A stretch of DNA of 21,781 nucleotides from Thiotrichaceae bacterium (lineage in GTDB: Bacteria; Pseudomonadota; Gammaproteobacteria; Thiotrichales; Thiotrichaceae). Both the position numbers and the translations under genes were made by a program. The notes beneath the pieces are model-generated. The model ran no database searches. It was not told where the DNA came from and was given only the letters and a program-made list of their open reading frames with translations. The DNA is taken from contig WGBH01000269.1 in the NCBI GenBank assembly GCA_015494435.1, positions 1 to 21,781 on the forward strand. Reading direction: 5' to 3'. Of this stretch, positions 15,080 through 21,781 are shown one piece after another; position 1 is the stretch's first letter; the number at the start of each line of letters is the position of its first letter.

Positions 15080-15120
15080 ACAGAAAATAACTATTAACAT
15101 TTATCTAGGGAAAAAATACT

Positions 15121-15702
15121 ATGAGTCATGAACTCCCCCCATTACCTTATGAAAAGAATGCACTAGAACCTTATATCTCAGCAGAAACATTAGATTATCA
15201 TCATGATAAGCATCACCAAGCTTATGTGACGAATCTTAATAACTTAACTGCTGGTACAGATGATGAAAATAAATCATTAGAAGAGATTATTAGTTCTGCC
15301 CCAGCAGGAGGTGTGTATAATAATGCAGCTCAAGTATGGAATCATACTTTCTATTTTAACTGCCTAGCAGCTAATGCTGGCGGTGAGCCAACAGGAGCAA
15401 TCGCAGATGCAATTAATGTGGCATTTGGTTCATTCGAGACTTTTAAAGAACAGTTTTCTGCATCAGCCGTCGGTAACTTTGGCTCAGGTTGGACTTGGCT
15501 AATTAAAAATGATGATGGCAGTGTTGAAATTCATAATACCAGCAATGCAGGTTGTCCTTTATCAGAAGGCAAAAAACCTGTGCTAACGATTGATGTATGG
15601 GAACATGCTTATTATGTCGATAAGCGTAACGCGCGTCCTGCTTATGTTGCCGACTTCTGGAATTTAGTTAATTGGGACTTTGTTAATGAGCAATATGCTT
15701 AA
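15121..15702 (+). CDS. sodB: superoxide dismutase, iron type
   Basis: The 193-residue cytoplasmic enzyme converts superoxide to oxygen and peroxide. The metal ligands are H27 (YHHDKHH), H75 (WNHTF), D158 and H162 (DVWEHAYY). NNAAQVWNHTFY, with Gln71 in the active site, is the Fe-type pattern, as in E. coli SodB; Mn enzymes place the Gln later. No signal peptide is seen. AGGG precedes the ATG at a rather long spacing of about 11 bases. It stands alone, with a palindrome-rich upstream region and a strong hairpin after the stop. Confidence 0.97.
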   Translation: MSHELPPLPYEKNALEPYISAETLDYHHDKHHQAYVTNLNNLTAGTDDENKSLEEIISSAPAGGVYNNAAQVWNHTFYFNCLAANAGGEPTGAIADAINVAFGSFETFKEQFSASAVGNFGSGWTWLIKNDDGSVEIHNTSNAGCPLSEGKKPVLTIDVWEHAYYVDKRNARPAYVADFWNLVNWDFVNEQYA

Positions 15703-15738
15703 TCTAAGATATCTTGATTAACGCAGGATATTAAAAAT

Positions 15739-15780
15739 ACCTTCGCCAAATAGCCCCTATAAATCATCATTGGCGAAGGT
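15739..15780. terminator. bidirectional terminator between sodB and the GH-like gene
   Basis: Perfect 11-bp arms ACCTTCGCCAA (15739-15749) and TTGGCGAAGGT (15770-15780) enclose 20 bases. Read on the minus strand it is followed by ATTTTTAATA, a fair U-tract for the GH-like gene; on the plus strand TGTTATCTTT follows, a weaker tract for sodB. Confidence 0.8.
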
Positions 15781-15821
15781 TGTTATCTTTGATTTCCTAG
15801 TAGTCGGAGATAATTATCTAT

Positions 15822-18077
15822 TCAAAACTTAATTTCATTAATAATAACGTCTAAACCTCTGGCTTGTAGCATTATTTTTATCGGCGGGCCGATATAACGG
15901 CTCATATCTTCAACGAAAGCTTGTTCATAGTTGCCTAGTTGTGCAATATCATCCTTTGTTTGATTGAGTAATAATTTACGACCACCTTTGTTATCTATCG
16001 CATAAATACGAAAGAACGCCTTGTTATCTGCTGTAATATGCTGAAATTTCCAACTTATATTGAGTTCATTTTTATTACCTACATTCAATTGCATTGGAGG
16101 AGAAATAGCTTTGTTATTGTCAATTTGCCAGCCATTGATGCCTGCACCTGTAATAGAATTACCGCTATTATTGACAGATTGTTGATCTTGCGCCTCTAAA
16201 ATTTGAATCCCATCCTCTGTTATCACCAGTTCACCTTGATCTGTTTCTGGTATAATGACTGTTTTAGCGCTAGGAGGCGGAGCTGCAGGGGCTAATATAT
16301 TAGGAGTAACAGGAGGAGGTGAGGGGGGAGTTTTTACTAACGGTAGACGGCGGCTAGGTGTAGGAGAGTTTAAATAATCCATTAAAGCGGCATATTTAGG
16401 TGTCGATGTTTGATTTGAATAATCCAACATAGAGAAAAAGTTTTTATTAGTCAGTTCTCCAATACCATAAAAGTGCATTAACAAGCCCCCACCGTGTTTT
16501 GCCCAGCCTGATAAATAGCGTTCATAGGCTTGTTGCATACGGGGATCTTTTTGTGCTTTCATAAACATATTCAATACAGCGGGGTCTTTCACGGTATGAG
16601 GAGGATCGTAGCGGATAAGGTGTTGTCCTGCCTCATAAGCAAGCAATTCTAAGCCGTATTTATCGGCTAGCTTTTTACTGCTATCAACATAAAGCCCTAA
16701 GGTTAGATTAATTGCCCCGCCGGGATGTCCTTTTTTCAGTGAACCGCCTTGTAAAATTTCATGGAATAAACGCTCCATGCCACCATCGGGGTCTTGCGTC
16801 CATTGTTTGACCTCAGGACGATGCTCCAGACGTGCAATATAATCACCAAAATAAGGGCCAATAGCATAAGCATCGACATATTTCCCACAACCCCCTGCTT
16901 CTTTCCATAAGGGACAATCCAGTGTTTCAGTACCAACCCAAGGAACGGCGGCTTGTGCTGATAAGACACATTTTACTCGATGATGTTGTTTGCCAAATTC
17001 TTTTTTCCAGATATTGCACATTTCAACGCTACGTTTTGCATACCAATTAGTTGCCATTGAAACACGGCGTTGATAAGGCGGTTTATCCGTATAAGGAAAA
17101 TGCCACAATTTATCCGCTTTGCGGGCAGCGTAAGTGGTTGCAGGGAAAATGGTATTCCACATTTCATTGGAGTATTCAAGATAAACAGTCTGATTTTTTC
17201 GTAGACGTTTTTTGACCATTTTCGCATAGCGGCGCATATAATCATCACTGGCTTTATAGGGAACACTTAACCACGGAGAGGCATTAATAATATTCGCTAG
17301 AGCAATCATTATTTCAGCAGGAACGCCTTTGTTACCTGAATAATGAGCAAATGAAGGCGTAGCGCGTTGATACCATTCACTGGCATCGTTAGAACGCGAA
17401 TTTGACCATGTCATAAAACGGATTGCTTCTAGTGGTTCTAAACGATTTAAATAGTCTAAATTAAAGATTTCTTGTTGATAATTATGTTCATTTTTCTTAG
17501 CAACTATGTGAATGTCACGAATATAATTTTTTGGATTAGTCGCGCTAATGATTAGACGTAAATTACGTTTAGGTGATAATAAGTCAAACTCGATATGACC
17601 TTGGCGATCTTGTACTGTTTTTAAATCACCTTCTAGTTTAATGGTGCCTTGACCTTTATAAAGCACCACATAACGCCCTAAGGGGAAGTGGTCTGGTAAT
17701 TTCCATGTACTGGTAACACGAGTAAATATGGGTTTTTGTTCTGGTTTTGGTATGGATTTTACCCAGCCATTTTTATCTAAATCGAGGAGTTTTTGTTCTT
17801 TTGTGTTGAATGAGTTTTGCTGTGTACAATCGGGGTCAAGACCTTGTTTAGCTTGCCAATCATAGCGACAGGACGTAAACCATCCGCGTGAAATTTTAAA
17901 AATATCGGTAAAGGGAACAGCAGAGGTTAGCTTATCAAGACTCCCCACATTGGTTCCTAAACGAGGATTGGAGCTGTATTTGGCGGATACGGGTGGTATA
18001 ATAAAAAAGCAACACAATAAAGCAACGATAAAATGGCGCAATCTTCCCGTAACTAGTTTATTAATGCGTGATGGCAC
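15822..18077 (-). CDS. secreted glycoside-hydrolase-like protein (clan GH-A-type motifs)
   Basis: A 751-residue protein with a signal peptide (about 1-32, cut after VSA). The central region (about 205-570) resembles a TIM-barrel glycosidase: YLEYSNEMWN at 299-308 puts E305 in the Asn-Glu acid/base position of clan GH-A, and LLAYEAGQH at 478-485 offers E482 as the nucleophile. A beta-rich segment (about 110-200) precedes it. A proline-rich linker (571-605) leads to a C-terminal domain (about 610-751) that may be a beta-sandwich binding module. The GTG start at 18077 has an AAGGG ribosome site 7 bases before it. Similar proteins are often labelled 'cellulose-binding' without experimental support; the substrate is unknown. 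It is divergent from the roadblock gene by 58 bp. Confidence 0.7.
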   Translation of the reverse strand: MPSRINKLVTGRLRHFIVALLCCFFIIPPVSAKYSSNPRLGTNVGSLDKLTSAVPFTDIFKISRGWFTSCRYDWQAKQGLDPDCTQQNSFNTKEQKLLDLDKNGWVKSIPKPEQKPIFTRVTSTWKLPDHFPLGRYVVLYKGQGTIKLEGDLKTVQDRQGHIEFDLLSPKRNLRLIISATNPKNYIRDIHIVAKKNEHNYQQEIFNLDYLNRLEPLEAIRFMTWSNSRSNDASEWYQRATPSFAHYSGNKGVPAEIMIALANIINASPWLSVPYKASDDYMRRYAKMVKKRLRKNQTVYLEYSNEMWNTIFPATTYAARKADKLWHFPYTDKPPYQRRVSMATNWYAKRSVEMCNIWKKEFGKQHHRVKCVLSAQAAVPWVGTETLDCPLWKEAGGCGKYVDAYAIGPYFGDYIARLEHRPEVKQWTQDPDGGMERLFHEILQGGSLKKGHPGGAINLTLGLYVDSSKKLADKYGLELLAYEAGQHLIRYDPPHTVKDPAVLNMFMKAQKDPRMQQAYERYLSGWAKHGGGLLMHFYGIGELTNKNFFSMLDYSNQTSTPKYAALMDYLNSPTPSRRLPLVKTPPSPPPVTPNILAPAAPPPSAKTVIIPETDQGELVITEDGIQILEAQDQQSVNNSGNSITGAGINGWQIDNNKAISPPMQLNVGNKNELNISWKFQHITADNKAFFRIYAIDNKGGRKLLLNQTKDDIAQLGNYEQAFVEDMSRYIGPPIKIMLQARGLDVIINEIKF

Positions 18078-18135
18078 TGTTTTTCCCTTTTGTTGTTATT
18101 AGATGGATATAACTAAACTATAAACGGAGTATATC

Positions 18136-18456
18136 ATGAATCCAGACGTGTTAGGCAAAATAACGGCTCTCAAAGGGGTGCTTGGTGTCACATTAACCGA
18201 TCCATACGGTGAGCTATTATCCTCTAGTATAGATAATGAAAAAGTAAATGAATTTATTGCCTTTATGCCCGGTATTACACCTGTGATTGAAGAAGGGCTT
18301 GGATTAGGGGAAATTAGTCAAGTGGTATTAAAAGGGCCTCAGGTTGATAATCTTACAATAGTTGTTGATAACGGGCAGTCATTAGGTGTGCAATCGGAAT
18401 CGCGTGGTTCTATTCAGGTTTTGAGTCAGCAAATCAAAGAAATATTGGCTGCTTAA
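18136..18456 (+). CDS. roadblock/LC7 domain protein
   Basis: The 106-residue protein is almost entirely one roadblock/LC7 domain: an N-terminal helix, the strand GVLGVTLTDPYGELLSS (about 14-30), a helix, then strands around 58-85. Bacterial roadblock proteins such as MglB form dimers that bind Ras-like GTPases (MglA) or act in other signalling and polarity complexes. GGAG at 18126-18129 gives a clear ribosome site. It opens the plus-strand signalling cluster and shares a 58-bp divergent gap with the GH-like gene. No GTPase gene is within the window, so its partner is unknown. Confidence 0.8.
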   Translation: MNPDVLGKITALKGVLGVTLTDPYGELLSSSIDNEKVNEFIAFMPGITPVIEEGLGLGEISQVVLKGPQVDNLTIVVDNGQSLGVQSESRGSIQVLSQQIKEILAA

Positions 18457-18547
18457 CATTTTAATAAAATTGTTCTATTTTTAATTAGGAAGTTTTAAGT
18501 GATGATTATACCCATATTTGCGCTAATTTTTTGTTTCTGATTGGAGG

Positions 18548-18588
18548 ATCTCAAGAGGCGCATAGTTTTTCTATGCAACAATTGAGAT
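18548..18588 (+). other. two-tier stem-loop between the two roadblock genes
   Basis: The outer stem ATCTCAA (18548-18554) pairs with TTGAGAT (18582-18588). A symmetric 5-by-5 internal loop follows, then the inner stem GCATAG (18560-18565) with CTATGC (18571-18576), closed by TTTTT. No T-tract follows, so it is not a standard terminator. In an mRNA across the 219-bp gap it could be a processing, stability or regulatory element. The rest of the gap (18457-18675) holds only very short open frames and a possible TATAAA near 18620. Confidence 0.5.
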
Positions 18589-18675
18589 GATTCAAACAAG
18601 AATAAAAGGGCAAGTAAGATTGGTATAAACATTAGTCTGGTACTTCCTTACCCCTCCCCTAAGCAGGATAAGAAA

Positions 18676-19350
18676 ATGAAGTCCATTCTTGAGAATATAG
18701 TCGCATTACGAGGTGTTCATTACGCTTGTATTTATCAGGATGGGGAGGTGCTCATTTCCACCTTTCCTGATAGCAATGGGGAAGGTGTTTCTGATGCTGC
18801 GCAAGCTGTAGAACAAATATTTTCAGCGTTAGAGGCAATAGGGCAAGCCCATAATGAAGTCTATTTAACCATAGGAGATATGCTACTGATTGCCTATCTC
18901 TTTGATGAGCATTTAGTGATGTTGCTTACTGACAGCAAAATAAATATTCCTCTGATTCATATGGGTGTTAAGTCCGCTTCCGTTAAAATAAAAGCGTTAT
19001 CATCTGCTCAGCTTGCCCCCTCGTTAGCCATTAAAGAAGAAATCCCTGATCCAATCATAGCCCCTGTGATGCAAGAAGCACCCGTTCAAGAAGTGCTGAT
19101 TCAGCCTTCCCCACCACCTGCTACTATTAGTTTAGCAGTACAAGGTGTTATGGATCACTTTGAGGAGCTATTAATTGATTATCTTGGTCCTGCAGCGGTA
19201 TTTGTTCTTGAAGATGGGGTGGATCTCTGGCGTGAAAAATATATACCATCAGAGGATACATTGATCAATTTGGCAGAGATTTTAGCATTAGAGCTAAACC
19301 CTGGTGATGAACGCAATGATTTTATGGCGAAAGCCAAAGGATATTTATAA
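18676..19350 (+). CDS. roadblock-like protein with extra C-terminal domain
   Basis: The 224-residue protein has three parts. Residues 1-108 look like a roadblock/LC7-type domain (helix, GVHYACIYQDGEVLIST, helix, then strands). Residues 109-150 form an Ala/Pro-rich linker. Residues 155-224 form a compact domain with LIDYLGPAAVFVLEDGVD and an acidic helix ending LNPGDERNDF. That last part resembles a small domain found at the C termini of some bacterial Ser/Thr kinases (YLGPIA-type), recalled from memory and unchecked. AGGATAAG precedes the ATG. The stop is 2 bp before the Cache-HAMP start, so the two are almost certainly co-translated partners. Confidence 0.65.
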   Translation: MKSILENIVALRGVHYACIYQDGEVLISTFPDSNGEGVSDAAQAVEQIFSALEAIGQAHNEVYLTIGDMLLIAYLFDEHLVMLLTDSKINIPLIHMGVKSASVKIKALSSAQLAPSLAIKEEIPDPIIAPVMQEAPVQEVLIQPSPPPATISLAVQGVMDHFEELLIDYLGPAAVFVLEDGVDLWREKYIPSEDTLINLAEILALELNPGDERNDFMAKAKGYL

Positions 19351-19352
19351 TT

Positions 19353-20534
19353 ATGAAAAAAATACGCAATAAACTATTGTTTGCTATGCTTCTCGTTACA
19401 CTATTGCCTCTGTTGTTAGTCGGCGGCTACGCTCTTTATTCGACTACTAACAGTTTGCGTCAAAGTAGTATCGCTACACTTGAAAACAAGGTTTCCTTAG
19501 TTGGTGAGCGAGTGGAACATTTTCTTGAAAATGTATCGAGTGACTTGTTTTATCTACGTGATTCCAGTGCGATTAATCTTTATCTTTCAGGTCTTGATGG
19601 TGATGCGGAGTCTAGCCAGTTATTATTGGAAAACTTCAGCCAGAGTTTGACCGTTTTTTCTGATAAAAGAAAAATTTACTCTCAAATTCGTTTTATCGAT
19701 AAAGAAGGCATGGAGATTGTACGGGTCAACTATGATGGTAGTAATACAACCGTTACGCCAAAAGATAAATTACAAAATAAAAAAGGCCGTTATTATTTTG
19801 ATGAGGCAATTAAGCTGAAAAAAGATGGCTTAATGATTTCTCCGTTAGATCTCAATCGTGAAAAAGGTAAAGTTGAAATGCCGATTAATCCCACTCTACG
19901 TTATGCAACCCCTGTTTTTAATGCAAATAATGAGTTACAAGGCATTGTTATTATAAATATCTTAGCTAAAAAGTTACTAAATATTATCAGTAAGGAAAAT
20001 CTACCCAATGAAACCTTAGTTTTTGTTGATAAAGCGGGTTATTACTATCAGCACCCAGATGAAAGTAAATTATGGGGAAGTCAATACGATTTAGATACCG
20101 GTAAAAATCTTTTTGCTGATAAACCCTCAGTGCAAAAGAGTATTGTTAAAGAAAAGAAGATTGGTCATTTTGAAACGGAGGATGATATTGCCTCTTATCA
20201 CCCTGTTTTACTGAATAACGGACGGCATCAATTAGGAACGATTATTGACTTTGTACCCAAAAAAGTTGTTTTTTCTCCCGTATCATTATTTATCTGGATT
20301 TTTATCGGTATCACCTTATTTGCACTTTTAGTTGCTTTTTTATTAGCGATGACCCTTGCCTTCTCCATCTCTCGCCCATTAGAAACACTAAAAGATGAAG
20401 TGGAAAAGTTAGCGAAAGGGGATCTAGGATCTGTAATTGACGTTGAAACCAATGATGAGATTGGGGACTTATCACATGCAATTGAAAAACTACGCCGCTC
20501 AATGCAAATTCTTATGAGACGTGCAAGCAAATAA
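19353..20534 (+). CDS. Cache-HAMP transmembrane receptor lacking an output domain
   Basis: The 393-residue protein has membrane helix 1 at about 7-29, a large periplasmic double-Cache domain (about 31-305), helix 2 at about 308-337 and a HAMP domain (about 338-390), then stops. IRFIDKEGMEIVRVNYDG and SPLDLNREKGKVEMP match the Cache type often found on diguanylate cyclases and sensor kinases, which sense small molecules. Here no kinase, GGDEF or methyl-accepting domain follows HAMP. The end, NDEIGDLSHAIEKLRRSMQ, is closely matched by the next protein. It is separated by 2 bp from the roadblock-like gene, which suggests that gene's product receives the signal. Confidence 0.85.
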   Translation: MKKIRNKLLFAMLLVTLLPLLLVGGYALYSTTNSLRQSSIATLENKVSLVGERVEHFLENVSSDLFYLRDSSAINLYLSGLDGDAESSQLLLENFSQSLTVFSDKRKIYSQIRFIDKEGMEIVRVNYDGSNTTVTPKDKLQNKKGRYYFDEAIKLKKDGLMISPLDLNREKGKVEMPINPTLRYATPVFNANNELQGIVIINILAKKLLNIISKENLPNETLVFVDKAGYYYQHPDESKLWGSQYDLDTGKNLFADKPSVQKSIVKEKKIGHFETEDDIASYHPVLLNNGRHQLGTIIDFVPKKVVFSPVSLFIWIFIGITLFALLVAFLLAMTLAFSISRPLETLKDEVEKLAKGDLGSVIDVETNDEIGDLSHAIEKLRRSMQILMRRASK

Positions 20535-20546
20535 CTTTATATAAAG
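20535..20546. repeat. 12-bp perfect palindrome CTTTATATAAAG
   Basis: It starts immediately after the Cache-HAMP stop codon, in the 87-bp gap before the DUF3365 gene. It could be an operator or chance in AT-rich DNA; the gap also carries GATCT/AGATC fragments but no clear promoter. Confidence 0.3.
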
Positions 20547-20621
20547 AGGCTCTTATTATTACTAAGATCTGTATCTAACAGTCTTGGTGATCTTTTGATT
20601 TTTTGACCTTTGGGGAATTTA

Positions 20622-21503
20622 ATGAAGAAAGAAAAAAGCATTAGAAAACAGTTTAATATTGTATTGATAGCCCTCTATTTATTGAGTTTACTAATAATAT
20701 TTCCGCTTGTTTATTATATAACTGTTAAGGAGGTTCATAATAATGCAAATAAAGAGCTTTCTTTGCTCGTTGATATGGTTCAGTCAATACGAACTTATAT
20801 CAGAAAAGATGTACGTCCTGAATTGTTTCGACGAGGTGTACTGCATCCTCCTGCTGTTTCATCAACAGTTGCTACACGTCATGTGGCGGGACATTTTAGA
20901 AAATTGCAACCTAAATATTATATCAAGACAGCTTCTGACAACCCCTTAAATCAAGAAAATCTCCCTTTAGCATTAGAGCAAGAGATTTTAACTTATTTTA
21001 GAAAAAATCCTGATGAAAAAGAATTGACGAGAGAGGGAATAATAAAAGGACAGCATTATTTAGTTTCCTCACGCCCATCGATTGCTAAAGCCAATTGTAA
21101 TTTATGTCATGAAGCTCCTGAAAAAGCCCCTGAACAAATTGTTAAAACTTACGGGAAAGAAAGTGGTTATGGCTATAAAATCGGGGATATTGTCGGTATT
21201 AGTGTCGTTGGTGTCCCTTTAAATAATATTAATATTGTTTCTGTAAAGCGAGGGCTAATGTTAGCAGGCTTGATGACCTTTTTGTTTACTCTGGCAATAA
21301 TTGTTATTAATGGATTGGTAAAGAAAAAAATACTTCATCCACTTGAGGAACTAAGCAATACTGCACAAGCCATAAGTAGGGGGGAGCTTGATAAATCAGT
21401 AAAAGTACAAGGCAATGATGAAATGGGACGATTAGCGCACTCTATCGAGCTTATGCGTCGTAGTTTACAAACAGTAATGGAACGTATTAGGACTAAGAAT
21501 TAA
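20622..21503 (+). CDS. DUF3365 (Tll0287-like) c-haem receptor with HAMP domain
   Basis: With ATG 20622, preceded by GGGGAA, the protein has 293 residues; a TTG at 20610 in the same frame has no better support. Membrane helix 1 (about 12-35) leads to a periplasmic DUF3365 domain (about 40-205). It has CNLCH at 159-163, a CxxCH site for covalent c-type haem, and the family ending GDIVGISVVGVPL. Helix 2 (about 210-232) and a HAMP domain (about 233-287) follow, and the protein ends there. DUF3365-HAMP modules are thought to sense redox state or gases through haem. The final NDEMGRLAHSIELMRRSLQ is nearly the same as the end of the preceding Cache-HAMP protein. No output domain is present. Confidence 0.85.
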   Translation: MKKEKSIRKQFNIVLIALYLLSLLIIFPLVYYITVKEVHNNANKELSLLVDMVQSIRTYIRKDVRPELFRRGVLHPPAVSSTVATRHVAGHFRKLQPKYYIKTASDNPLNQENLPLALEQEILTYFRKNPDEKELTREGIIKGQHYLVSSRPSIAKANCNLCHEAPEKAPEQIVKTYGKESGYGYKIGDIVGISVVGVPLNNINIVSVKRGLMLAGLMTFLFTLAIIVINGLVKKKILHPLEELSNTAQAISRGELDKSVKVQGNDEMGRLAHSIELMRRSLQTVMERIRTKN

Positions 21504-21611
21504 ATGTGGAAGACTCTTAAATTCATGAATTTATTAGTTATTAATTTTTTCACTTTTTATGTTGGGTTTGGATTCTTTCTCAATAATAGAGAGAGTAGCG
21601 AATTTTTTTAA
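21504..21611 (+). CDS. possible 35-residue membrane peptide
   Basis: The ATG directly follows the stop of the DUF3365 gene. The frame encodes a short basic start (MWKTLK), a hydrophobic aromatic-rich stretch (about 9-26) and an acidic end. AGGA lies about 11 bases upstream. It could be a small membrane subunit translated with the receptor or a chance frame in AT-rich DNA. Confidence 0.25.
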   Translation: MWKTLKFMNLLVINFFTFYVGFGFFLNNRESSEFF

Positions 21612-21636
21612 TTCAAAATTATGATGAGGATAAAAA

Positions 21637-21781
21637 ATGACTCAAATTATAATGGGAATCTTGGTTTGTACTCTACTATTGTCGTCTAGTAAAATGGTAG
21701 GAGCAGAAGAAAGCAAAGAGCGCTTAAAAAATATTAGTAAGGCGGTCAGCGCTCAATTACTTCGTTTAAAACAAAAAAAAA
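21637..21781 (+). CDS. 5' end of a secreted protein, partial at the window edge
   Basis: Forty-eight codons are visible. A signal peptide (about 1-23, cut near VGA before EESKER) is followed by a charged amphipathic helix (KERLKNISKAVSAQLLRLKQ). GAGGA at 21626-21630 is a good ribosome site with 6-base spacing. The helix resembles the N terminus of soluble DUF3365 cytochromes, and the upstream gene is DUF3365, but too little is visible to assign a family. Confidence 0.55.
   Translation, partial: MTQIIMGILVCTLLLSSSKMVGAEESKERLKNISKAVSAQLLRLKQKK

Noticed and set aside
16736..17266. Two minus-strand frames overlapping the GH-like gene in another frame
   Set aside because: The 751-residue frame has a signal peptide and glycosidase-like motifs running through this region; the others have none.
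18111..18124. -10 boxes (TATAAC, TATAAA) for the roadblock gene
   Set aside because: AT-rich matches without a -35 partner, and the second would start transcription inside the ribosome site.
20610..20621. TTG start for the DUF3365-HAMP protein
   Set aside because: The in-frame ATG at 20622 has GGGGAA directly before it and begins with a normal basic end ahead of the first membrane helix.
1..21781. tRNA or rRNA genes, CRISPR arrays, insertion sequences, phage genes
   Set aside because: No tRNA-like arms, rRNA segments, regularly spaced repeats, transposase or integrase motifs were seen on either strand by reading; a dedicated scan could still find a degenerate one.

Overview
The window is low-GC (by eye, well under half G+C), densely coded bacterial DNA. 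Its gene families (ErpA-type A-type carrier, RppH, Fe-SodB, RNase HII, bactofilin, DUF502, a DUF4743-Nudix protein, two MscS-like channels, DUF3365 and roadblock signalling proteins) point to a gammaproteobacterium. Together with the AT-rich coding, the roadblock/Cache-HAMP/DUF3365 cluster suggests a sulfur-oxidising Thiotrichales/Beggiatoaceae-like organism; the genus is inference and was not tested. I saw no rRNA, tRNA, CRISPR array, transposase or phage gene.

Layout. (1) 1-320: a possible 54-residue secreted peptide (132-296) that looks like a truncated SH3b protein. (2) 321-953, minus: a DUF502 membrane protein. (3) 1135-5817, plus: a tightly packed four-gene run of SDR oxidoreductase, DUF4743-Nudix hydrolase, M17 leucyl aminopeptidase and membrane-anchored S33 peptidase-like alpha/beta hydrolase. 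(4) 11094 down to 5814, minus: a seven-gene run of rppH, argC, bactofilin, erpA, MscS-like channel, DUF455 ferritin-like protein and a second MscS-like channel. The last three are joined by TAATG stop/start overlaps. (5) 11204-12481, plus: a HAD phosphatase and rnhB, closed by a clear intrinsic terminator. (6) 12601-14880, plus: argD and argF, each with its own upstream region. (7) 15121-15702: sodB, behind a leader region rich in palindromes. (8) 18077-15822, minus: a large secreted protein with glycoside-hydrolase-like (clan GH-A type) motifs, sharing a strong terminator hairpin with sodB. (9) 18136 to the right edge, plus: a signalling cluster of a roadblock/LC7 protein, a roadblock protein with an extra C-terminal domain, a Cache-HAMP receptor with no output domain, a DUF3365 haem-HAMP receptor with no output domain, a possible 35-residue membrane peptide, and the start of another secreted protein running off the window.

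How the genes may work together. argC, argD and argF supply three arginine-biosynthesis steps from three transcription units. ErpA and SodB deal with Fe-S cluster delivery and superoxide. RppH and RNase HII act on nucleic acids. The most unusual part is the right-hand cluster. Two transmembrane receptors, one with a periplasmic Cache domain and one with a c-type-haem DUF3365 domain, end in nearly identical HAMP tails and have no kinase, cyclase or methyl-accepting domain. They sit beside two roadblock proteins, a family that in other bacteria partners with small Ras-like GTPases. This suggests a receptor-to-roadblock relay whose effector lies outside the window. That is inference from domain layout and position only.
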